This document shows positions 5,255 through 11,747 of a stretch of DNA of 11,747 bases, piece after piece (the stretch's first letter is position 1; each line of letters starts with the position of its first letter). The stretch is from NCBI GenBank assembly GCA_013695855.1, contig JACCZR010000276.1, positions 1 through 11,747 of the forward strand. Direction: 5' to 3'. Below the pieces are notes generated by a model. That model was not told where the DNA came from. It saw only the letters and a list, made by a program, of their open reading frames with translations, and searched no databases. The stretch comes from Thermoleophilaceae bacterium (GTDB lineage: Bacteria > Actinomycetota > Thermoleophilia > Solirubrobacterales > Thermoleophilaceae). The translations under genes and the position numbers were made by a program.

Positions 5255-6262
5255 GTGGACCCCATCTTGGCCATGCCCCGACCGCGGATGACACGCAACG
5301 CAGACTCCCTGCTTGGGCAGGTGCTGGCGGCCAACGTCGTGCTGGTCGTGCTGACGATCCTGGCCGCCAGCCTGGCCGCGGGCTTGGACCTCAGGGTTCA
5401 GGGCCAGCGCTGGGAGTTCCTCGTCCTGGCGATGGCCATGGTCCTCACGCTCTGCGTGAACATGATGATGCTCAAGCGCCGCTTCCGGCCGCTCGAGCGC
5501 CTGATCGATCGAATCGAGCGCGTCGACCCCGCAGAGCCCGCGGCGTTCGAGCCCGGCCACGAGTCCTTCGAGGAGATAGACCGCCTGGCCCAGAGCTTTC
5601 GCCGCCTGCTCGGGCGCATCGAGGAGGAGCGCCGCCGCTCGGGCCGGCTGGTCCTTCGCGCCCAGGAGGAGGAGCGCCGCCGCGTGGCACGCGACCTGCA
5701 CGACGAGGTCAACCAGGCGCTGACCGCCATCCTGCTGCGCCTCGAGGCCCTTGCCTGTGACTCGCCGCCCGAGCGGGCTGGCGACGTGGCCGAGCTCAAG
5801 CGCCTGGCCAACCAGGCGATGGAGGAGCTGATCGGCCTCGCCCGCCAGCTGCGCCCGGCCGCCCTCGACGACCACGGGCTGGTGTCGGCGGTCGAAGCCC
5901 AGCTCAAGCTCTTCGGCCTGCGTGCCGGCGTGCGAACCACCATGATCGCCCGCGGCGACGCGGCCGCTCTGGACAACGACCGCCAGACCGCCGCCTATCG
6001 CATCGCCCAGGAGGCCATGACCAACGCCGGGCGCCACTCCGGTGCCAGCGAGATCGACATCGAGCTGGTAGTCGAGGCCGACGGGCGTACAGAGATGCGC
6101 ATCAAGGACGACGGCCGCGGCTTCGATCCCTCGTCGCACCGGGGCGACTCCGGGCTGGGCCTGACCGGCATGGCCGAGCGCGCGCGGCTGGTGGGCGGGG
6201 AGCTCGACGTGCGCTCGGCGCCCGCAGCCGGCACCGCGATCACCCTGAGGCTGCCGCCGTGA
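5255..6262 (+). CDS. Sensor histidine kinase, NarL/DesK-type (HAMP, HisKA_3, HATPase)
   Basis: 335 residues from GTG 5255; ATG 5273 and 5288 are alternatives. Two membrane helices (about 22-45 and 53-73) are joined by a loop of only some seven residues, so there is no real extracytoplasmic sensor domain. A HAMP-like segment follows (about 74-128), then a HisKA_3 dimerisation helix with the phosphorylated H149 in ARDLHDEVNQ. The ATPase domain has the N-box QEAMTNAGRHS, G1 DDGRGF and G2 GLGLTGM. The gene overlaps the response regulator start by four bases (GTGA), so the two form one system. The tiny loop suggests sensing within the membrane or by a partner, as in intramembrane-sensing kinases. 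The SCO1 gene downstream hints at redox, copper or respiratory control. The signal is not identifiable from sequence. Confidence 0.9.
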   Translation: MDPILAMPRPRMTRNADSLLGQVLAANVVLVVLTILAASLAAGLDLRVQGQRWEFLVLAMAMVLTLCVNMMMLKRRFRPLERLIDRIERVDPAEPAAFEPGHESFEEIDRLAQSFRRLLGRIEEERRRSGRLVLRAQEEERRRVARDLHDEVNQALTAILLRLEALACDSPPERAGDVAELKRLANQAMEELIGLARQLRPAALDDHGLVSAVEAQLKLFGLRAGVRTTMIARGDAAALDNDRQTAAYRIAQEAMTNAGRHSGASEIDIELVVEADGRTEMRIKDDGRGFDPSSHRGDSGLGLTGMAERARLVGGELDVRSAPAAGTAITLRLPP

Positions 6263-6891
6263 TCCGCGTCCTGATCGCCGACGACCACGGGATGGTGCGC
6301 TCGGGACTGCGCATGCTGATGGAGCGCCAATCCGACGTCCGCGTGGTGGCCGAGGCGGGCGACGGCGTCGAGGCCCTCGAGCGGGCGCTGGCCGAGCGCC
6401 CCGACGTGGCCGTGCTCGATGTGTCAATGCCGCGCATGACCGGCCTTCAGGCCGCCCGGGAAATCCGCGCGCACGATGCGGAAATCGGGCTGGTGATGCT
6501 CTCGATGCACGACGACGACCGCTACTTCCTCGAGGCCCTCGACGCCGGCGCCACGGGCTATGTGCTCAAGAAGGCCGCCGACCACGACCTGGTCGACGCG
6601 CTGCGCACGGTGGCCGACGGCCGCCCATTCCTCTCCTCGACCGCCCAGCGCGACCTCCTGCGCGAGTGGGAGCAAGGCACTGCGGACACCGGAGACTCGC
6701 TGACGCCGCGCGAGCTGGAAGTGGTCAAGCTGATCGCCGAGGCCCACACCAACCGTCAGATCGCCGACACGCTGATGCTCTCCGAGAAGACCGTGGAGTC
6801 CCATCGAGCCAACCTGCTGGCCAAGCTCGGAATGCGTGACCGCGTGCAGCTGGTCCGCTACGCCATCCGCCGGGGGCTGATCGAGCCCTAG
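6259..6891 (+). CDS. NarL/FixJ family response regulator
   Basis: 210 residues from GTG 6259, whose GTGA overlaps the kinase stop. The receiver domain (1-120) has the acidic pair D8/D9, phospho-acceptor D54 in VLDVSMPRM, and the conserved K104 in GYVLKKA. The C-terminal LuxR-type helix-turn-helix runs from about 145 to 207 (LTPRELEVVKLIAEAHTNRQ to LLAKLGMRDRVQLVRYA). Phosphorylation by the upstream kinase should dimerise it on DNA. Likely targets include its own operon and the SCO1 gene 10 bases downstream, but no binding site is proven. All key residues are present and the length is normal. Confidence 0.92.
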   Translation: MIRVLIADDHGMVRSGLRMLMERQSDVRVVAEAGDGVEALERALAERPDVAVLDVSMPRMTGLQAAREIRAHDAEIGLVMLSMHDDDRYFLEALDAGATGYVLKKAADHDLVDALRTVADGRPFLSSTAQRDLLREWEQGTADTGDSLTPRELEVVKLIAEAHTNRQIADTLMLSEKTVESHRANLLAKLGMRDRVQLVRYAIRRGLIEP

Positions 6892-6894
6892 CCT
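6889..6894 (+). promoter_or_regulatory. Possible -10 box for the SCO1 gene (TAGCCT)
   Basis: TAGCCT starts with the TAG stop of the response regulator gene and lies 7 nt before the GTG at 6902. This is the same arrangement as before tatA and suggests an internal leaderless promoter. No Shine-Dalgarno sequence is visible. Prediction only. Confidence 0.3.
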
Positions 6895-6901
6895 CATCGA
6901 C

Positions 6902-7507
6902 GTGAACCCGCGCCTCGTGCTCGCGCTCATGCTGGTCGGCGTGGCCGCCCTCGCCGCCGTCGCCCTGGCTGCGTTGGGAGTGCGCAACGAGAGTGCCCGG
7001 AGCGCCGGCCCGCAGCGCTTCGAGGGAGCCATTCTGCCGGCGGGCTTGAGGGCGCCGGACTTTTCCCTGTCCGACCAGGACGGCCGGCGGGTGCGGATGA
7101 GCGATTTCCGTGGCCGCGCCACGGTCGTCACCTTCCTCTACACGAGCTGCGAGGAGACCTGCCCGGCCCAAGCCCAGGTGATCAAGGGCGCCTTCGCGGA
7201 CCTCGGCCACGACGTTCCCGCCGTGGCGGTGGCCGTCGACCCCCCACGCGACACCCCCGCCGGCGCCCAGAGGTTTCTCGCCGAGCAGCGAATGAACAGG
7301 CGGCTGCGCTTCGTCCTCGGCAGCCGGGACGACCTCGAGCCGGTGTGGAAAGGCTTCGCCGTGGAGCCCCAGCGCCAGGACCTCGAGCACACCGGCCGCC
7401 TCGTGCTGGTGGACGCGAAGGGGATCCAGCGGGTGAGCTACCCGATCGACCAGGCCACGCCGGAGCGGGTGGCTCATGACCTGCGGCTACTGGAGTCAGG
7501 CGTCTGA
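6902..7507 (+). CDS. SCO1/SenC/PrrC family copper chaperone/thioredoxin-fold protein
   Basis: 201 residues from GTG 6902. An N-terminal hydrophobic helix (about 4-27) anchors it, with the thioredoxin-like domain outside. The SCO hallmark is intact: C83xxxC87 in TSCEETCP and H163 in EHTGRLVLVD, the copper-binding trio. VDPPRDTP (113-119 region) is also typical of the family. SCO proteins deliver copper to the CuA site of cytochrome c oxidase or act as thiol-disulfide reductases. It follows a two-component system by 10 bases, so it is probably controlled by, or reports to, that system, as PrrC does with PrrBA in Rhodobacter (family knowledge). No oxidase genes are in the window, so the client is unknown. 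Confidence 0.9.
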   Translation: MNPRLVLALMLVGVAALAAVALAALGVRNESARSAGPQRFEGAILPAGLRAPDFSLSDQDGRRVRMSDFRGRATVVTFLYTSCEETCPAQAQVIKGAFADLGHDVPAVAVAVDPPRDTPAGAQRFLAEQRMNRRLRFVLGSRDDLEPVWKGFAVEPQRQDLEHTGRLVLVDAKGIQRVSYPIDQATPERVAHDLRLLESGV

Positions 7508-7538
7508 CCGCGGGGCCGCGGCGGACGATCGAGAGTTT

Positions 7539-7557
7539 TCCTACCCGGTGGGTAGGA
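7539..7557 (+). promoter_or_regulatory. Suf operon operator: 8-3-8 perfect inverted repeat
   Basis: TCCTACCC, GGT, GGGTAGGA is a perfect inverted repeat with a 3-base centre. Its right arm overlaps a TAGGAT -10 box (7553-7558). Its place just before an Rrf2-type regulator gene fits autorepression, in which the Fe-S-loaded regulator blocks polymerase. The protein-site pairing is inferred. Confidence 0.65.
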
Positions 7558-7558
7558 T
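7553..7558 (+). promoter_or_regulatory. Suf operon -10 box (TAGGAT)
   Basis: TAGGAT lies inside the right arm of the operator and exactly 7 nt before an ATG at 7566, so transcription would begin at or next to that ATG. No convincing -35 is seen at 7530-7536. A GGATATCC palindrome (7555-7562) overlaps it. Confidence 0.45.
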
Positions 7559-7565
7559 ATCCCTG

Positions 7566-7628
7566 ATGGCATCCATGCCCCAAGCACCGACCGTAACGGC
7601 GCCATCCAGGCGCGTTCCCAGACGATGA
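7566..7628 (+). CDS. Possible 20-codon leader ORF before the Rrf2 gene
   Basis: ATG 7566 opens a 20-residue frame (MASMPQAPTV...RRVPRR) that ends in TGA 7626-7628, overlapping the Rrf2 start codons (ATGATG at 7625-7630). The ATG sits where transcription should begin, so it could be read as a leaderless message and couple translation to the regulator, whose own start lacks a good Shine-Dalgarno. Its end uses AGG and AGA codons, uncommon in GC-rich genomes. It has no cysteine. It may equally be chance. Confidence 0.3.
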   Translation: MASMPQAPTVTAPSRRVPRR

Positions 7629-8151
7629 TGTTCTCGACCAAGGCCGAGTACGGCGTGCGCGTGATGGCACACCTGGCCAAGCGCGACCCCGACGCGCCGG
7701 TCTCACTCGGCTCGATCGCCGAGGCCGAGGGGCTGCCGCTCGCCTATCTCGAGCATCTGGTCCAGCGACTTCGCCGGGAGGGCCTTGTGGAGTCGCGCCG
7801 CGGCGCGCGCGGGGGCTACTCGCTCTCGAGGCCGCCGGAAGCCATCTCCATGGCCGAGGTAGTCCGCGCGCTGGAGGGCGATATCGCCCCCATCGAGTGC
7901 ATCACCGCCGACGCCGACGGCCAGCTCGTCTGTGCCCGCGACGGCGAGCCGGGCCACGAGCCCTGCGCCACCAAGCTGCTCTGGACCCGCGTGCAGGGTT
8001 CGATCGTCCGCACCCTGTCCGAGATGACCCTGGCTGACTTGATCCCCGAGCACAGACAAGGGTCGGCGGAGCCGACCCGATCAAGAGAGGCCGGAGGCCG
8101 AACAATCCCAACAGAACGCGGGCCTGGAAGGCCCGCGGAGGTAACAAAAAC

Positions 8152-8155
<4 letters not shown>
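7625..8155 (+). CDS. Rrf2 family Fe-S-type transcriptional regulator of the suf operon
   Basis: 176 residues from ATG 7625 (7628 also possible). The winged helix-turn-helix spans about 1-85: FSTKAEYGVRVMAHLA, the recognition helix around LPLAYLEHLVQRLRREGLV, and the wing RGARGGYSLSR. Three cysteines follow (C92, C103, C114). In IscR the third is followed by a His ligand three residues on (CxxH); here that position is K117, and the Cys spacing is wider (10 residues between, against 5). A cluster is still likely but its fourth ligand is unclear. The last 30 residues, rich in Arg/Gly/Pro, are encoded by DNA that forms hairpins and may not be a folded domain. The stop overlaps sufC (ATGA). It probably represses its own operon through the site at 7539-7557. 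Confidence 0.88.
8060..8137 (+). other. Three consecutive hairpins before sufC
   Basis: Within the Rrf2 3' coding end lie GGGTCGG-5-CCGACCC (8060-8078), GGCC-3-GGCC (8089-8099), and CGCGGGCC-5-GGCCCGCG (8117-8137). The last stem ends on the first G of the sufC Shine-Dalgarno sequence. They are perfect or near perfect and lack T-tracts. They may stabilise the sufC side of a processed message or tune ribosome entry. Confidence 0.55.
8137..8142 (+). promoter_or_regulatory. Strong Shine-Dalgarno for sufC (GGAGGT)
   Basis: GGAGGT lies 9 nt before the sufC ATG in an A-rich spacer (AACAAAAAC). It is the best ribosome-binding site in the window, where most other starts rely on coupling or lack one. 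This suggests SufC is made in excess of the regulator encoded just upstream. Confidence 0.7.
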
Positions 8156-8893
<738 letters not shown>

Positions 8894-8901
<8 letters not shown>

Positions 8902-10171
8902 GCCGGCCTTCCTCGAGGAGCGCCGCGCCAGAGCGCTCGAGGCCTACGAGGCCGAGCCAGTCCCCACCTGGCGCCGCTCGGGCTTCTGGACCACCAGCCT
9001 GCGCCGCCTGGAGCTCGACGCCCTCGAGCCGCGCCGCTACGACGCGGTGGACCAGCTGCCGCAGATCGTTCGCGAGCACCTGGGCGACGAGGAGCATTCG
9101 GGGCTGATCGTGCAGCGGGGCGCCAGCATCATCTACGCCCACTGCGACGACCCGAGCGTCACCGTCACGCCACTCGAACAGGCTGTGGAGGAGCACCCCG
9201 AGCTGGTCGAGCCCTGGCTGGGCAAGCGTCTCCCCGTGGACGAGGGCAAGTTCGCCGCCGCCAACGCCGCCTTCTGGACGGGTGGGGCGTTCATCAACGT
9301 CCCAAAGGAAACCCGGCTGGAAAAGCCGATCCAGGTCGTCTACCTCATCGACGAGCCCGGCACGGCCCAGTACGCCCACACCTTGGCGGTGATCGGCGAG
9401 CACGCCGAGTGCCGCATCCGCGAGTACTGCCTGGCCCCCCCGATCGACGGACAGGCGCTGCACGCCGGCGCGTTTGAGCTCTACGCCGCCGCCGGCGCCC
9501 AGGTACAGCTGGCCCACTACCAGGACTGGGGGCCCGGCGAGGTGCACGACGTCTCGGTCAAGCGGGTCGAGGTCGCGCGCGACGCGCGCGTGAAGTGGGT
9601 GCCTGTTCACCTGGGCGGGCACCTGACCAAGCAGACGCTGGACATCGTCACCGCCGAGCCGGGCTCGGACATGCGCCACTCGGGCCTGTACTTCACCGAG
9701 CGCGACGAGCACCTCGACCTCTTCACCACCGACAAGCACGAGGCCGGCCACACCACCGGCGACACCGTGTGGAAGGGAGCGCTGACGGGCGAGTCCCGCG
9801 CCTCCTACGAGGGCCTGATCCACATCGTGCCTCACGCGCAGGAGACACACACATACCTGCAGACCCACCAGATGCTGCTCTCCCAGAAGGCGAAGGGCGA
9901 CGCGATCCCCTCGCTGATCGTGGAGGTCGACAACGTCTCGGCGTCGCACGGCGGCACGGTGGGCGAGCTCGACGAGGAGCAGATCTTCTACATGCAGACG
10001 CGCGGGATCCCGCGCGCGGAGGCGGTGCGGGTGCTGGTGGAGGGGTACTTCGAGGAGGTCGTTCAGCGCCTCGACGACCCGGGCCTCGAGGCGCTGGTGC
10101 GCCGGCGCATCGCCGAGAAGCTGGCGGCGGCTGAGGAGCAGGTGCGCGAGTTCATCGGGGAGCGCGCATGA
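8894..10171 (+). CDS. sufD: SufD-type Fe-S assembly scaffold protein
   Basis: 425 residues from GTG 8894, chosen because homology begins at PEPAFLEERRARALEAYE and the start overlaps sufC by eight bases; the frame opens further upstream but inside sufC. The beta-helix core is followed by the C-terminal region VDNVSASHGGTVGELDEEQIFYMQTRGI. The SHGGTVG motif, with H352, is the SufD form of the SufBD family and corresponds to the conserved His that takes part in cluster assembly; SufB has an EHEATTSKI-like sequence there instead. SufD normally works in a SufBC2D complex. No sufB is seen in this window, either between the regulator and sufC or between sufD and sufS. The call of SufD over SufB is fairly firm. 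Confidence 0.88.
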
Positions 10172-11409
10172 CGATCGCCGCCACCGAGCCGCTGGTCGAC
10201 GTCCGCGCCGACTTCCCCATCCTCGAGCGCGAGATAGGCGGGAAGCGCTTGGTCTACCTCGACTCCGCGTCGACCTCGCAGAAGCCCACGCAGATGATCG
10301 AGGCGGTCGACTCCCACTTCCGGCGCACCAACGCCAACATCCACCGGGGCGTCTACGCGCTGGCCCAAGAGGCCACCGATCTCTTCGAGGGCGCGCGCCA
10401 GCGGATCGCGAGCTTCGTCGGCGACTCCTACCAGACGACGATCTTCACCAAGAACGCCACCGAGGCGATCAACCTCGTGGCCTACTCCTGGGGCGGGGCG
10501 AACGTCGGCCCGGGCGACGAGGTGCTCATCACGCAGATGGAGCACCACTCGAACATCGTGCCCTGGCAGCTGCTCTGCCAGCGGACGGGGGCGACGCTGC
10601 GCTACCTGAGCGTCTCGGAGACCGGAGAGCTGTCGCTCGCCGAGCTCGACGCCGTGCTCGCCGAGGGTCGGGTGAAGCTCGTGGGCGTCACGCACGTGTC
10701 CAACGTCCTGGGCACGATCAACCCGGTCGCAGAGATCGCCGCACGCGCCCGGGCGGCCGGCGCGGTCACGCTCGTGGACGGCTCACAGGCAGTGCCGCAG
10801 ATGACGGTCGACCTGTCGGAGCTGGGCGCCGACTTCTACGCCTGGACGGGCCACAAGGCCCTCGGTCCCACGGGCATCGGCATCCTGCACGGCCGCCGTG
10901 AGCTGCTGGAGGCCATGCCGCCCTTCCTCAGCGGCGGAGACATGATCGCCTCGGTCTCCTTCGAGGGCTCGACCTGGAACGACCTGCCCTTCAAGTTCGA
11001 GGCCGGCACCTCACCGGTGGCCGAGGGCATCGGCCTGGGCGCGGCGATCGACTATCTCGACACCATCGGCATGGACCGCATCCGCGCCCACGAGACCGAC
11101 CTCACCGCCTACGCGCTGGAGCGCGTGATCGAGGTCGATGGCCTGCGCGTCTTCGGCCCGCTCGACCCCGAGCGCCGGGGTGGGGTCGTCTCGTTCGCGA
11201 TCGATGGCATCCACCCCCACGACGTAGCGGAGCTGTGCGACCGCGAGGCGGTCTGCGTGCGCGCCGGGCACCACTGCGCCCAGCCGCTGATGCGCCGCAT
11301 GGACGTGCCGGCCACCGCTCGGGCCTCGTTCCACGTCTACAACGCGCGGGAGGATGTGGACCGGCTGGTGGACGCTCTGCGGGGGGCAAGAGAGGTCTTC
11401 GGGCTCTGA
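10168..11409 (+). CDS. sufS: SufS, class II cysteine desulfurase
   Basis: 413 residues from ATG 10168, whose ATGA overlaps the sufD stop. It is a fold-type I PLP enzyme: the PLP lysine is K230 in WTGHKALGPTG, with upstream markers LDSASTSQKP, NIHRGVYALAQEAT and QMEHHSNIVPW. The active-site cysteine is C370 in RAGHHCAQPLM, on a short loop as in group II enzymes. It converts cysteine to alanine and passes persulfide sulfur to the next gene's product, SufU. It probably draws on cysteine made by the CysM/CysO pathway at 2428-5071. All key residues are intact. Confidence 0.97.
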   Translation: MTIAATEPLVDVRADFPILEREIGGKRLVYLDSASTSQKPTQMIEAVDSHFRRTNANIHRGVYALAQEATDLFEGARQRIASFVGDSYQTTIFTKNATEAINLVAYSWGGANVGPGDEVLITQMEHHSNIVPWQLLCQRTGATLRYLSVSETGELSLAELDAVLAEGRVKLVGVTHVSNVLGTINPVAEIAARARAAGAVTLVDGSQAVPQMTVDLSELGADFYAWTGHKALGPTGIGILHGRRELLEAMPPFLSGGDMIASVSFEGSTWNDLPFKFEAGTSPVAEGIGLGAAIDYLDTIGMDRIRAHETDLTAYALERVIEVDGLRVFGPLDPERRGGVVSFAIDGIHPHDVAELCDREAVCVRAGHHCAQPLMRRMDVPATARASFHVYNAREDVDRLVDALRGAREVFGL

Positions 11410-11747
11410 TGGACGAGCTGTACCGCGACAACATCCTCGACCACTACAAGAACCCGCGGAACTTCGGGACGCTCGAGGCGCACGACCTCGACTGGCACGA
11501 CCACAACCCCCTCTGCGGCGACGAGCTGGGCGTGCACGTGGTGGTCGAGGAAGGCAAGGTAGCCGAGCTTCGCTTCCACGGCCAGGGCTGCGCCATCTCC
11601 CAAGCCGCGGCGTCGATCGCCTCCGAGGAGCTGATCGGCAAGCGGCTCGAGGAGCTGCCCGAGCTCTCGGCCGACTGGCTGATCGATCTGCTGGGAATCG
11701 ACATCTCCCCAACGCGCCGCAAGTGCGCGCTGCTCTCCCTGAAGGTC
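11409..11747 (+). CDS. sufU: SufU/IscU-type Fe-S scaffold or sulfurtransferase (3' end outside window)
   Basis: ATG 11409 overlaps the sufS stop by one base (TGATG); 113 residues are visible to the window edge. YRDNILDHYKNPRNFG is the family's N-terminal signature. The zinc/sulfur ligands are C36 and D38 (PLCGDE), C61 (GQGCAIS) and C106 (RRKCALLSLK). SufU takes persulfide from SufS through a zinc-ligand swap. The gap between the second and third cysteine is 45 residues, close to IscU (about 43) and shorter than in Bacillus SufU (about 62, from memory), so the usual SufU insertion is absent. The HscA-binding LPPVK motif of IscU is also missing (ISPTRRK instead). SufU is favoured by the position after sufS; the C-terminus cannot be judged. 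Confidence 0.9.
   Translation, partial: MDELYRDNILDHYKNPRNFGTLEAHDLDWHDHNPLCGDELGVHVVVEEGKVAELRFHGQGCAISQAAASIASEELIGKRLEELPELSADWLIDLLGIDISPTRRKCALLSLKV

Noticed and set aside
5183..5260. T-box or SAM riboswitch in a minus-strand leader of the ThiF gene
   Set aside because: I looked for the conserved T-box and SAM-I core sequences and found neither; only the terminator itself is supported.
5204..6427. 407-codon open frame on the minus strand opposite the kinase and regulator genes
   Set aside because: It is antisense to two genes with intact motifs, is Arg/Pro/Gly/His-rich without domain patterns, and is expected from stop-poor GC-rich DNA.
7508..7521. CCGCG-GGGC-CGCGG hairpin after the SCO1 stop as a terminator
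   Set aside because: Only 5 bp with no adjacent T-tract; the TTTT at 7536-7539 is too far away.

Overview
The window is very GC-rich, densely packed DNA with frequent GTG/TTG starts and 1-8 base gene overlaps. It reads like a chromosomal segment of a deep-branching actinobacterium. The class Thermoleophilia (Solirubrobacterales/Gaiellales type) is my inference, based on the CysO-CysM-Mec cysteine genes, paired Tat-exported ferritin-like proteins and an Rrf2-led suf operon; no rRNA or marker gene settles it. I see no mobile element, tRNA, rRNA or CRISPR array. The two ends cut genes: a zinc-ribbon/DUF2007 protein on the left and a SufU-type scaffold on the right.

Layout. (1) 1-757, minus strand: a JAMM/M67 peptidase of the Mec type, followed by a coupled zinc-ribbon plus DUF2007 protein. 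(2) 852-2423, plus strand: two Tat-exported ferritin-like proteins, a 50-residue lipoprotein and a TatA-type translocase subunit. (3) 2428-5071, minus strand: CysM-type cysteine synthase, the CysO ubiquitin-like sulfur carrier, and a rhodanese-ThiF activating enzyme. (4) 5255-7507, plus strand: a NarL-type sensor kinase and response regulator, then a SCO1/SenC protein. (5) 7539-11747, plus strand: a suf operon with operator, possible leader ORF, Rrf2 regulator, SufC, SufD, SufS and SufU.

How they fit. Most of the window concerns sulfur mobilisation. The ThiF domain should adenylate CysO and the rhodanese domain should supply sulfur. CysM would add CysO thiocarboxylate to O-phosphoserine (or a related acceptor), and the Mec peptidase would release cysteine. 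SufS then takes sulfur from cysteine onto SufU for Fe-S assembly on SufC/SufD. The ferritin-like proteins with TatA, and the SCO1 gene with its two-component system, suggest a parallel cell-envelope metal and redox theme.

Most families here are known. The features that deserve a second look are a CysO tail ending Gly-Gly-Gln rather than Gly-Gly, reversed domain order in the CysO-activating enzyme, a near-identical 16-bp promoter element before two cysteine genes, a strong intrinsic terminator in a divergent promoter region, a suf operon without sufB in view, a SufU-type scaffold with IscU-like cysteine spacing, and a structured, possibly leaderless start to the suf operon. I do not see a clearly new multi-gene defence or mobile system.
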